Below are positions 30,203 through 38,788 of a stretch of DNA of 64,000 nucleotides, piece after piece. The translations under genes and the position numbers were made by a program. Source of the DNA: Nitratiruptor sp. YY09-18 (GTDB lineage: Bacteria > Campylobacterota > Campylobacteria > Campylobacterales > Nitratiruptoraceae); assembly GCF_016593235.1 (NCBI RefSeq), contig NZ_AP023065.1:682001-746000 (forward strand). The letters run 5' to 3'. Each line of letters begins with the position of its first letter. Position 1 is the first letter of the stretch. Under the pieces are notes generated by a model. It was not told where the DNA came from and did no database searches. It worked only from the letters and a program-made list of their open reading frames with translations.

Positions 30203-31321
30203 ATGCAAAAAGAGATCAAAGAAAAAATTGAACATGAAATTAGCAAGCAAGACTCTTCAATCTTACCACCTTTAGAAGAGAGTGAACAAAAGATAATCGA
30301 AGAGCTTAAAAAGAGTCTTGATTTTACCAATCGTAATGCAGTGATTACATTTGGTGTAGAGGCACAAGAGAAGCTTGATGAGATCTCAAGCTCTATGATT
30401 GAAGGAGTTAAAAACAAAGATCTAGAAGAGGCTGGTGAGACTCTCAATAAGATGGTGCTGACTCTCCGAGGATTTAATGTAGAAAACCTCAAAGATGAAG
30501 AGCTTCCATGGTGGAAAAAACTCCTTGGCTTTACCTCTCCAATTGTCGAGACGCTCCAGCAATATGAAGAGGTGAAGGATCAGATTGAGCTTATTGCAAA
30601 TGATCTAGAAAAGCACAAAGCCAAACTCATGCAAGATATGGTAGCCCTTGAGAAGCTCTATGAGGCTAATCTTGACTATTTTAGAAAGCTTGAGCTCTAC
30701 ATCAAAGCTGGAGAAGAGAAGATCAAAGAGCTCGATGAAAAGATCATTCCAGAGTTTGAAAAAAAGGCTCATGAGGGAGAGCTTATCGATGCACAAAACC
30801 TTCGCGAAATAAAAGAGTTTCGCGATGAGCTTGAAAGACGCGTGCATGATCTCAAACTCTCTCGCCAAGTCGCAATGCAAGCACTTCCAAGTATTAGACT
30901 CATTCAAGAAAATGACAAGGCACTTATCAATAAGATCACTTCAACTCTTGTGAATACCATTCCTCTTTGGCGCAATCAGCTTGCACAAGTTGTCACAGTC
31001 TATCGCAGTAGAGGAGCCGCAAAATCTCTCAAAGCTTCTGCAGATCTTACCAACGAACTCCTAGAAAAAAATGCCGAAGCATTGAAAATGGCAAACAAAG
31101 AGGTCAAAGAGCAGGTAGAGCGAGGAGTCTTTGATATCGAAAGCATCAAAAAAGCAAATCAAACTCTCATTGACACGCTCCATGAATCGATGCAGATTGC
31201 TGATGAGGGAAAAAAACAGCGTGAGCTTGCTGAAAAAGAGCTCCATAAGCTTGAGAGTGAACTCAAAAATGCGCTTATTGAGATGAAGAGGAAAAAAGAG
31301 GCGAGCAATGGGACTCTTTGA
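30203..31321 (+). CDS. TelA-family (toxic anion resistance) protein
   Basis: A 372-residue, almost entirely alpha-helical protein of the TelA/KlaA family, named for tellurite resistance but of unknown mechanism. It has the family's central segment around WWKKLLGF (about 95-102) and long coiled-coil stretches (about 145-225 and 300-372). The conserved TLVNTIPLWRNQ lies at about 248-259. There is no signal peptide or membrane span. It is bracketed by xpaC (10-nt gap) and the SPFH gene (14-nt overlap), so the three are almost certainly one unit. Confidence 0.85.
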   Translation: MQKEIKEKIEHEISKQDSSILPPLEESEQKIIEELKKSLDFTNRNAVITFGVEAQEKLDEISSSMIEGVKNKDLEEAGETLNKMVLTLRGFNVENLKDEELPWWKKLLGFTSPIVETLQQYEEVKDQIELIANDLEKHKAKLMQDMVALEKLYEANLDYFRKLELYIKAGEEKIKELDEKIIPEFEKKAHEGELIDAQNLREIKEFRDELERRVHDLKLSRQVAMQALPSIRLIQENDKALINKITSTLVNTIPLWRNQLAQVVTVYRSRGAAKSLKASADLTNELLEKNAEALKMANKEVKEQVERGVFDIESIKKANQTLIDTLHESMQIADEGKKQRELAEKELHKLESELKNALIEMKRKKEASNGTL

Positions 31322-32360
31322 TTGGCTTCGTGGGCAGTTTATAGACGTTATAGAGTGGCTTGATGATAGTAGCGATACTATAGTCTATCGCTTTCCAAGG
31401 CATGAGAATGAGATAAAATATGGAGCAAAGCTTATTGTCAGGCCTGGACAAAAGGCAGTCTTTGTCAATGAGGGGCAAATTGCAGATGTGCTAGGACCTG
31501 GAACGTGGCAGCTTGAGACCAAAAACTTACCGATACTCACTGATTTGCAGCATTGGGATCATGGGTTTACCTCTCCTTTTAAGGCTGAAGTATACTTTGT
31601 AAATACCAAGCGCTTTGGTGATCTGAAGTTTGGTACCAAAACACCAATTATTGTCAATGATCCACAGCTTGGTCCTGTGCGTCTCAAAGCCTATGGTACC
31701 TATGAGATTCGCATCAAGGATCCTGCAAAGATTTTACGAGAACTCTCAAGTACAGATGGAAACTTCACAACTGAAGAGATTGAAAAGTTTTTGGCTAATC
31801 TCATCCTTGCAAAACTTCCAATAGTTCTAGCAAAAAGTGGAATCTCTATCTTTGATTTGGCCAAGCATTATGATAGGCTTGGAGAGAAAATAAAAGAGGA
31901 GCTGCAGCCATATTTTGATGATTATGGGGTATTGTTAGAGAAGATACTGCTCCAAAGTATATCCCTACCAAAAGAGCTCCAAAAAGCTATTGATGCAAAG
32001 GGTGCACAAAATGTCCTCGGTGATATGCAAGAGTTTATCAAATATAAAAGTGCGCAAGGAATCGAGAAGGGTGGAAGTGCATCAGATATAGTAGGACTTG
32101 GAGCAGGGCTTTATGCAGCTAAAGAGATGTTTGAAGAAAAGACTACTCCTCCGCCACTACCGCAAGAGCACTACTACATAGCAATGGAGAATAAGCCTAT
32201 GGGACCTGTGAGTAAAGATCAACTCCAAAAGATGATAGTGCAGGGTGAGCTAAAGCCAGATACACTGCTGTGGCAAGAGGGTATGGAGCAGTGGCAAAGA
32301 GCAGATGAAGTAGTAAAAGAGCTATTCAAAAAGATCCCTCCACCAATAGATGAAAGTTGA
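31308..32360 (+). CDS. SPFH-domain protein with C-terminal GYF_2 domain
   Basis: A 350-residue protein of the YdjI/virion core-like SPFH group. It starts GLFDWLRGQFIDVIEW, typical of YdjI relatives, followed by a stomatin-like domain (about 35-260) without an obvious membrane anchor. After a Pro-rich linker (TTPPPLPQ, about 280) comes a GYF_2 domain (about 287-335) with the GPVSKDQLQKMI and LLWQEGMEQW signatures; these domains bind proline-rich or other partner peptides. In Bacillus subtilis the SPFH relative YdjI works with YdjG and a PspA protein at the membrane; no PspA gene is next to this one. It overlaps telA by 14 nt and the zinc-ribbon gene by 11 nt. Confidence 0.82.
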   Translation: MGLFDWLRGQFIDVIEWLDDSSDTIVYRFPRHENEIKYGAKLIVRPGQKAVFVNEGQIADVLGPGTWQLETKNLPILTDLQHWDHGFTSPFKAEVYFVNTKRFGDLKFGTKTPIIVNDPQLGPVRLKAYGTYEIRIKDPAKILRELSSTDGNFTTEEIEKFLANLILAKLPIVLAKSGISIFDLAKHYDRLGEKIKEELQPYFDDYGVLLEKILLQSISLPKELQKAIDAKGAQNVLGDMQEFIKYKSAQGIEKGGSASDIVGLGAGLYAAKEMFEEKTTPPPLPQEHYYIAMENKPMGPVSKDQLQKMIVQGELKPDTLLWQEGMEQWQRADEVVKELFKKIPPPIDES

Positions 32361-33393
32361 AGTAAAAAAGCTTGAGTGCCCCTCTTGCGGGGCGGATCTG
32401 CGCTATGAGTGCGATAAATTAGCCTGCGCATATTGTGGCTATGAAGAGCAGTTATCTTTGCAACCCACTATGCCACACTATATTCCAGTCTATCAAATAG
32501 AGCCAGAGAATGAAGCAAAAGAGTATCAATGCGTCAGTTGTGGAGCTAGCTTTGCTACCGATAGTGTTGCTACACTGTGCCCCTACTGCAAAAGTGCACT
32601 CATTGGAGAGTTTACTAATACGCTCCGGCCCTTTGGCTTCATTCCTTTTGTAGTGTGCGCAAAAGAGGCAAAGAGAAGAATCAAAAAACATATTCACTCT
32701 TTGTGGTTCGCTCCAGATGATTTTATAAAAGATTATCGCAAACATAGAGATATTACACCCTTTTATTATCCCTTGTGGCTCTTTAATATGGATGTAACTG
32801 CACAATATGAAGGCAGACGTGGAGAGTATTACTATATTACCCAAACGCGCTATGTCAATGGAAAGCCGGTGCAGGTACAAGAGCGTAGAACCAGATGGTA
32901 TCCAGCAAGCGGAGTTGTCAATTTACAATTTCATAATATACCAGTAGGTGGATACAAAAATATGAGTAGTTTGTTAAGACAACTGCGATATGATCTGAGA
33001 TCATGCAATAGTGTAGACAAACAGTATCTTAGTGGTATAGAGACAAAAGAGTTTGATATTGGGTCTCAAGAAGCGAAGATTTTAGCTCAAATATCACTCC
33101 ATGGCGCCATACGCAGGGCTATTAAGCAAGATATCGGAGGCGATACCCAGCAGATCATCTCCTATTTACCACACTTTTATAACGAAGAGATGAGCTATAT
33201 TTTAGTTCCATTATACCACTTTAGCGTCAAATTCAAAGGCAAAGAGTACATCTACTTTGTCAACGGAGAGAGTGGGGAAGTGGTAGGGGAGAGGCCCTAT
33301 AGTTGGATCAAAATATTTTTCTTTATATTGTTTCTCCTAGCTCTTTTGGGTGGTGGAATCTATCTTTTGGACAGATTTGGTTACTTCTCTTAG
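32350..33393 (+). CDS. double zinc-ribbon membrane protein (YdjG-like)
   Basis: A 347-residue protein with two N-terminal zinc ribbons (C10, C13, C26, C29 and C61, C64, C77, C80). A soluble middle region of beta character includes FYYPLWLFNMDVTAQYEG. One membrane span lies near the C-terminus (about 322-342), ending in a short tail. The pattern resembles YdjG of B. subtilis, which partners an SPFH protein. No catalytic motif is seen. The last 57 nt overlap the 3' end of the convergent flippase-like gene. It closes the XpaC-TelA-SPFH cassette. Confidence 0.75.
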   Translation: MKVEVKKLECPSCGADLRYECDKLACAYCGYEEQLSLQPTMPHYIPVYQIEPENEAKEYQCVSCGASFATDSVATLCPYCKSALIGEFTNTLRPFGFIPFVVCAKEAKRRIKKHIHSLWFAPDDFIKDYRKHRDITPFYYPLWLFNMDVTAQYEGRRGEYYYITQTRYVNGKPVQVQERRTRWYPASGVVNLQFHNIPVGGYKNMSSLLRQLRYDLRSCNSVDKQYLSGIETKEFDIGSQEAKILAQISLHGAIRRAIKQDIGGDTQQIISYLPHFYNEEMSYILVPLYHFSVKFKGKEYIYFVNGESGEVVGERPYSWIKIFFFILFLLALLGGGIYLLDRFGYFS

Positions 33394-34230
33394 CGGCTTA
33401 TGAACAAAGAGGATGCCGATGGCACTAGAGAGAAGGGTAATGAGAAAAAAGAGAAAACTCATAGCGATTCCAACTGAAGGCTCTTTGCCAATAATTTTGA
33501 GGCCATAGAGGAAGGTAAACTCCCTCGCCCCCACCCCACCAATAGTCAGAGGCAATACTGCTACAATGCTAGAAATTAAAAAGAGTGTTAGATAGTCTAC
33601 CATTTCACTCTGGACATGGAGCGCTTTGAGAATTGCATAAGCACTCGCAACTTGCAAGAGCTGCACAAGTAATCCTAAAAGAGTAGTAGCAACGATATAT
33701 GTCATAAATTTTGCAAAGAGCTTTTTATGAAGAATGAGAAAAACGGGATAGGCTAAGAGTGCTGTTGCAATTGCTAAGAGGTTAAGTAGTTCAGAAAACT
33801 TTGCAAAACTGCTTTCAAGCCAAAGGAGTGCAGCTAAAAATAGAAGTGCTACAAGACCACTGAGACGATCGAGGAGTGTAGCAGCTACGAGATTTTTATA
33901 TCCACATTTATGTCTATTTTGCAAAAGGTAGATCTTATATCCATCTCCTCCTATACCTCCTGGCAAGAAGAGATTATAAAACATTCCTACATAGTAGAGG
34001 CGAAGAGCCTCAAGTTCGCTTAAAACTACGCCAATATCTTTGAAGTAGTAGTTAAGGCGCACTGAGCTTACAATCTTAGAGAGATTGAAGAGTATAAAGG
34101 CGCCAATGAGCCAGAGAGGATCGCTTCTTTGGACGATCTGAAGCAGTTTTTTTGTATCGATTTGCAAAAGAACAAAGAGCAATAGCGCAAGAGAGAGCGC
34201 TATTTTTATAAAGATTTTGAGTTTTTTCAC
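33337..34230 (-). CDS. YbhN/UPF0104-family flippase-like membrane protein
   Basis: A 297-residue integral membrane protein of the lysylphosphatidylglycerol synthase transmembrane (YbhN) family, with about eight spans and the family motif LFLPGGIGGDGYK (about 88-100). The late LPLTIGGVGARE segment is also typical. Such proteins are thought to move or bind lipid-linked substrates. It is the last gene of a minus-strand set with GT2, PAP2 and GT39 proteins and overlaps the GT2 gene by 4 nt. Its end overlaps the convergent zinc-ribbon gene by 57 nt. Confidence 0.82.
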   Translation of the reverse strand: MKKLKIFIKIALSLALLLFVLLQIDTKKLLQIVQRSDPLWLIGAFILFNLSKIVSSVRLNYYFKDIGVVLSELEALRLYYVGMFYNLFLPGGIGGDGYKIYLLQNRHKCGYKNLVAATLLDRLSGLVALLFLAALLWLESSFAKFSELLNLLAIATALLAYPVFLILHKKLFAKFMTYIVATTLLGLLVQLLQVASAYAILKALHVQSEMVDYLTLFLISSIVAVLPLTIGGVGAREFTFLYGLKIIGKEPSVGIAMSFLFFLITLLSSAIGILFVHKPLREVTKSVQKIDSTTQKS

Positions 34231-35162
34231 TTATGCCCTTGGTAGATCTCTTTGACAACGTAGGGCTTTTTGTTTTGGGATTCATAGTATGTACGCATCA
34301 TGATCTCAGCCAAAAATCCAGTGGTAATGAGCTGAATACCTACAAGGGTGAGCATAACCCCAAGAATGAGCAGAGGTCTTCCTCCAATATCTTGGCCAAA
34401 GAGTTTGAGAATAAAGAGATAGAGATCTATGAGTGCTCCAATTCCAAAAGAGATAAATCCTAGTGTCCCAAAAAGGTGCATCGGCTTTGTACCATATTTT
34501 TGGAAAAAGAGCATGAGAAGCAGGTCACTTATGACTTTGAAAGTTCTACCTATGCCATATTTACTCTGCCCATGAATGCGTGGATGGTGGCGTACATTCA
34601 TCTCTGTCATCTTCGCACCATAGAGTTTGGCAAGCACCGGTATGAAGCGGTGAAGTTCTCCATAGAGCCCTAGGTTTTTTGCTACATCTTTTTTGAAAAG
34701 TTTTAAGGTACAACCATAATCTTGCAAATAGACACCTGTACTTTTGCGGATGATCCAATTAGCAATTTTGCTAGGGATCTTGCGCAAAACCAATCCATCT
34801 TGGCGATTTGCTCTCACACCTGCTACTACATCCCATCCCTCTTTTTGCATCTTTTCTAGCATCAAAGGAATATCTCGTGGATCGTTTTGTAAATCTCCAT
34901 CAATTGTAGCTATCACATCTCCTGAGGCAGCGTCTATGCCTGCTGCCATTGCAAGACTTTGGCCAAAGTTGCGGCTAAAGACTATGAGTTTAGTGCGCTC
35001 ATCTGCAAGTTCTTTGATTTTTTGCACTGTATTGTCTGTTGAGCCATCATCTACAAATATAAGCTCATAATCAAGCCTAGCAAGAGCTTCACGCAAAGCT
35101 TTAAAAAGTGGTTCAATATTATCCTCTTCATTCATTACTGGTATGACTACCGATAATTTCAT
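34227..35162 (-). CDS. GT2 glycosyltransferase, ArnC/DPM1-like
   Basis: A 311-residue family 2 glycosyltransferase. It probably transfers a sugar from a nucleotide donor onto a polyprenyl phosphate at the inner face of the inner membrane. Motifs seen are SVVIPVMNEEDNI (4-16), FVDDGSTDNT, DGDLQNDP (DxD metal site) and a C-terminal pair of membrane spans (about 230-255 and 265-290), as in ArnC and GtrB. I use the ATG at 35162, preceded by AAAGGA; the ATG at 35177 has no site. It overlaps the PAP2 gene by 35 nt. The sugar is unknown. Confidence 0.88.
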   Translation of the reverse strand: MKLSVVIPVMNEEDNIEPLFKALREALARLDYELIFVDDGSTDNTVQKIKELADERTKLIVFSRNFGQSLAMAAGIDAASGDVIATIDGDLQNDPRDIPLMLEKMQKEGWDVVAGVRANRQDGLVLRKIPSKIANWIIRKSTGVYLQDYGCTLKLFKKDVAKNLGLYGELHRFIPVLAKLYGAKMTEMNVRHHPRIHGQSKYGIGRTFKVISDLLLMLFFQKYGTKPMHLFGTLGFISFGIGALIDLYLFILKLFGQDIGGRPLLILGVMLTLVGIQLITTGFLAEIMMRTYYESQNKKPYVVKEIYQGHK

Positions 35163-35793
35163 TCCTGTTCCTTTCAAACATCAATCTATATAGAATTATT
35201 GCAACAAGGTAGACAACAACACTGCTACATACTACATCGCTGAGGAAATGGCCTCCTTGTATAATTCTAACATAACCAACTATCCCTCCCCATAAAAGCG
35301 CTAGGAGTGCCACAATATATCTTTTCTTACCTCTTAATAGTGGTACGAGGGCCAAAAAGTAAAAAGCAGCTGCAGCGTGTCCGCTGCTAAATGAGCAGTT
35401 ATGCTGGCACTGGTTGGTAATTTGCAAAGCGGGAGTAAACTTTTTTGTGCCTCCAAATTGGACAATCTGTGATGGACGGGCGCGGCCAAAATGCTCTTTG
35501 AAAACAACACTTACAATAAGACCAGGACCCAAAGCTAGCACTAGAAGAAGGTAGGCTATAACCTTTTTGCTTACTATCTCTTTTTTTGTAATAAAAGAAT
35601 AAAAAAATAGCAAAATAAGTGTTAAAACAAAAAGGATCAATACGATTTGTGTCGCTTTGTAGATAAATTTTGCAAACCACCAATCATGAAGATAAAAACC
35701 GTTATGGTAGAAGTAGCTACTCACTTTGAGATCAATTGATGGAAAGAGATAAAAGAGCAGACAGAGTGCAACTGCTAAGAGAGTAGCTCTCAT
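35128..35793 (-). CDS. PAP2-family lipid phosphatase
   Basis: A 221-residue membrane phosphatase of the PAP2 superfamily. The three signature motifs are KEHFGRARPSQ (about 102-112), SFSSGHAA (about 134-141) and GYVRIIQGGHFLSDV (about 178-192), giving the catalytic His pair. Relatives remove phosphate from lipid A, undecaprenyl diphosphate or phosphatidylglycerol phosphate. The position between a GT39 and a GT2 gene suggests recycling of a lipid carrier or trimming of lipid A before glycosylation. It overlaps both neighbours. Confidence 0.87.
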   Translation of the reverse strand: MRATLLAVALCLLFYLFPSIDLKVSSYFYHNGFYLHDWWFAKFIYKATQIVLILFVLTLILLFFYSFITKKEIVSKKVIAYLLLVLALGPGLIVSVVFKEHFGRARPSQIVQFGGTKKFTPALQITNQCQHNCSFSSGHAAAAFYFLALVPLLRGKKRYIVALLALLWGGIVGYVRIIQGGHFLSDVVCSSVVVYLVAIILYRLMFERNRNEIIGSHTSNE

Positions 35794-37217
35794 CTATACC
35801 CTTTAAAATCTCGTGCTTCGAAGATATAGTAGGTGCGTGAATAATCTTTATAAAGTTGGATTTTGATAGTTGTTATTTTTTTAAAAGATGCAAAATAGCG
35901 TGCTGCTTGGAGATTGTTTGATTTTGTTATATAGATGTAGTTTTGGTGCAGTTTTGGTGGGTTGAAGAGATGGTACTGGCTTGCTTTGACATGTTTTGGA
36001 TTGAGCATTGCAGCGTCAAATGGATGAGGCTTGAGGTAGTAAATCATCTCTGCCATAGTTGTGCGATCATCGAAGAGCAGCTTGTAGCCGGGATAGTTTT
36101 TGAGAATTGGTTCTAATTTCTTAGCAAGAACACTGTATCCTAAAACTCTTTTATATGGATCGTTATGGCTTGTAAGCTCGATGTGAAAAACTTTTGCAAC
36201 TGTATGGTAGTGATAAAAAAGAAGTGTCAAAAGGATATTGAGAATTATTGAAGCTATGAGGAGACGTTTACTGCGGATCATGAGTGCTACTACGAGAATA
36301 GTTGCAGCTATATAGGTAGGAGCAGCCCAGTTGGCAAGAGCTTTTGAGAGAAACGCTTGCAGTGAAATTACAGCAAGAAACGGCAAAGAAAATGCAAAAA
36401 GCAGCCTATACTTTAACTCTTTTATATAGCGCAATGCGTAGAGAAATGCAGCAAAAAAGATAGGTCCAAAGACCAAAAATTGAGAAGCGAGAAACTCTAT
36501 GAGTTTATTAGGGTGAAAATGGCTCTTGTGTTCGATACCGCTGAGGTTGCGAGTATGGATAAATGTGATAAATTCATGGTGTGCGTTCCACCATAGATTT
36601 GGTAAGTAGATGAGAGTTGCTAGGATCATTGTGATGTAGAGTTTAGGGTTTTTAAGATGATAGGAGAAGCGCTTATCCCATACAAGATACAAAAAGACGC
36701 TCACAATAAAGATTATCATAGTGTATTTACTTAGCAGCCCACATCCAGCGCTCACTGCAGCAATCAACCAATAGAGCCAGCTATCAGTCCGTATAGCTTT
36801 GATAAAAGCATACAGCGTCAAGGCCCAGAAAAAGAGAAAAACCACATCAGTAGAGATTATCATAGAGCTCATAGAAACAGCAGGGAGAGTGATATACGCT
36901 ACTCCACTCCAAAATCCTATACGCTCATCAAAAAGCTCTTTGGCGATAAAAAAGATAAGTATTGCAGTGAGCGGATGGAAAATGAGTGCTGGAAGCTTGA
37001 TACAAAAAGCTGTGTCGCCGCATAGATGGGTAAAGAGTGCTATGACCCATGCGATCATAGGAGGCTTTGAATAATAGCCAAATGCAAGTTCTTTGCTCCA
37101 TCCCCAGTAGTATGCTTCATCTACATAGAGGTCTATCTGTGCGTTAAGTAGCACAAAAATTCTATAAAGTTGTATTATAATTATGAAAAGAAGCAGTGAA
37201 GAGAAGTTTTCACGCAT
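35790..37217 (-). CDS. GT39-family membrane glycosyltransferase, ArnT-like
   Basis: A 475-residue protein with an N-terminal span, the catalytic first loop DLYVDEAYYWGWSKEL (about 29-44, with the D-E pair) and about ten further hydrophobic segments. It resembles ArnT and other GT39/PMT enzymes that move a sugar from a polyprenyl phosphate to an acceptor in the periplasm. The last 120 residues are a small soluble domain. As first gene of the set, it may use the carrier-linked sugar made by the GT2 enzyme. Acceptor (lipid A, glycan or protein) is unknown. Confidence 0.87.
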   Translation of the reverse strand: MRENFSSLLLFIIIIQLYRIFVLLNAQIDLYVDEAYYWGWSKELAFGYYSKPPMIAWVIALFTHLCGDTAFCIKLPALIFHPLTAILIFFIAKELFDERIGFWSGVAYITLPAVSMSSMIISTDVVFLFFWALTLYAFIKAIRTDSWLYWLIAAVSAGCGLLSKYTMIIFIVSVFLYLVWDKRFSYHLKNPKLYITMILATLIYLPNLWWNAHHEFITFIHTRNLSGIEHKSHFHPNKLIEFLASQFLVFGPIFFAAFLYALRYIKELKYRLLFAFSLPFLAVISLQAFLSKALANWAAPTYIAATILVVALMIRSKRLLIASIILNILLTLLFYHYHTVAKVFHIELTSHNDPYKRVLGYSVLAKKLEPILKNYPGYKLLFDDRTTMAEMIYYLKPHPFDAAMLNPKHVKASQYHLFNPPKLHQNYIYITKSNNLQAARYFASFKKITTIKIQLYKDYSRTYYIFEARDFKGYR

Positions 37218-37274
37218 CGACAGACCTTGCGAGTTTTTGCAATTCTACTCAAAAAGGGTTAAAAAGGGGATTAA

Positions 37275-38069
37275 ATGGTACGAGAAGCAGCAGTTGCGGG
37301 GATGTTTTATCCATCTGAGTGTGGGCAAATTGAGACAATGATAGCACAATTTAATTCTATATTAAATAAGGCTCTCAAAGATTCTGATGCATTACAAATT
37401 ATGCCAAGAGCAATCATCTCGCCACATGCAGGATATGTCTATAGCGGTTTTACAGCAAATATAGCACACAGAGTCCTCGGTAATGCCAAGCCAGAACGCA
37501 TTGTGGTTATTGGGCCTAGCCACAGAATCTACTTGCAAGGTATGAGCGGAAGTTTTTATGATAGATTCCAAACGCCTTGCGGGGATTTGGAGATTGACAA
37601 AGTATATCTTGAGCATTTAGCTTCACGCTTTGATATCGCTTTCGTTCCACAAGCCCATCAAGAGCACTCCACAGAGACTCAGATGCCTTTTATCAAACAC
37701 TATAATCCTCAAGCAGAAGTCGTAGAGATCGTCTATGGAGACCAAGACCCTGTATATCTAGCAAAAATGTGTGAAGCAATCCTTGCAGATCCGAGCAATG
37801 CGATAGTTATTAGCACAGATCTGAGCCATTACTATCCACTCAAGACTGCAGAGCAGCTTGATATGCATTGTCTTAAAGGTGTGCATGATCTGGATATACA
37901 AGAACTTCACAATGGATGTGAAGCGTGTGGAAAAATTGGAGTAGAAGCTATTGTAATAGCTGCAAAGGAACTTGGACTTAAACCTCGTATTCTTGATTAT
38001 CGTACAAGTGCAGATGCAAGTGGAGATGAATCACAAGTAGTAGGATATATGAGTGCAGCATTTATCTAG
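37275..38069 (+). CDS. MEMO1-family protein (AmmeMemoRadiSam system protein B)
   Basis: A 264-residue MEMO-family protein, related to extradiol dioxygenases. It has ISPHAGYVYSGFTA (about 48-61), GPSHRIYL (about 79-86), EHSTETQMPF (about 132-141) and STDLSHY (about 176-182), which supply the His residues of the metal site. Usually it is found with an AMMECR1 protein and a radical SAM protein; neither is adjacent here. A GGGGAT site precedes the ATG. Function is not established in bacteria. It converges on truA with a 4-nt overlap. Confidence 0.88.
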   Translation: MVREAAVAGMFYPSECGQIETMIAQFNSILNKALKDSDALQIMPRAIISPHAGYVYSGFTANIAHRVLGNAKPERIVVIGPSHRIYLQGMSGSFYDRFQTPCGDLEIDKVYLEHLASRFDIAFVPQAHQEHSTETQMPFIKHYNPQAEVVEIVYGDQDPVYLAKMCEAILADPSNAIVISTDLSHYYPLKTAEQLDMHCLKGVHDLDIQELHNGCEACGKIGVEAIVIAAKELGLKPRILDYRTSADASGDESQVVGYMSAAFI

Positions 38070-38788
38070 TAGATAATGCGACATAGATAGAGTCCATTTG
38101 GTGGAGCAAGCGTAGTGCTAGATCGCTCCTTTGCCTCGATTTGAGCTTGTAACTGGGAGAGTGTCATTCTCTTTTGTCCCATCTTTAAAAGTGCATCGAC
38201 AATGAGGCGAATCTGCCCTCGCAAAAATCCATCTCCTTCAAAGTAGAGCACATCAAAATCTCTGTATTCGTAGCGTTTGGCTTTGAAAAGAGTACGCACA
38301 CTGCTCTTCGTATCGCTTCCTGTTTTCATAAAGTAGACAAAATCGTGGCGGCCAATAAAAAGCTTTAAAGCTTCATCTACGAGATTTTTGTCGTAATTGG
38401 CGTGAAATGCATATGCAGCCATAAAAGGTGAGAGAGGTTTACGTGAGATGAGATAGCGATAAGCCCTACGTTTTGCGCTATAGCGTGCGTGAAAATTCTC
38501 GCTAACTCTCTCTATATTCCTGAGCCTCACATAGGGAGCCAAATTTTTATCAAAAGCAGTAGCAAACTTTTGCAGATCTTGCCAATATGGAGGTAGATCA
38601 AAGTGGATGACCTGCGCTGTAGCGTGAACTCCACTATCGGTGCGGCCACTTCCTACCACCTTACTCTCAACTCCTAGATTATGCAAAGCTTTAGTAATTG
38701 TATACATCACTGTGTTTTTGGTATGATTTTGGATCTGAAATCCATTGAATCTACTTCCATCATATGCAAGAACTGCCTTGATACGCAT
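38066..38788 (-). CDS. truA: tRNA pseudouridine(38-40) synthase
   Basis: TruA isomerises uridine to pseudouridine in the anticodon stem-loop. The 240-residue protein begins with AYDGSRFNGFQIQ (8-20) and has the catalytic Asp51 in GSGRTDSGVHA. ARYSAKRRAYRYLI and FLRGQIRLIV further mark the family. It abuts the LptF/G permease gene: its ATG and that gene's stop share a base. It is the last gene of a long minus-strand run from glmU. Confidence 0.95.
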   Translation of the reverse strand: MRIKAVLAYDGSRFNGFQIQNHTKNTVMYTITKALHNLGVESKVVGSGRTDSGVHATAQVIHFDLPPYWQDLQKFATAFDKNLAPYVRLRNIERVSENFHARYSAKRRAYRYLISRKPLSPFMAAYAFHANYDKNLVDEALKLFIGRHDFVYFMKTGSDTKSSVRTLFKAKRYEYRDFDVLYFEGDGFLRGQIRLIVDALLKMGQKRMTLSQLQAQIEAKERSSTTLAPPNGLYLCRIIY

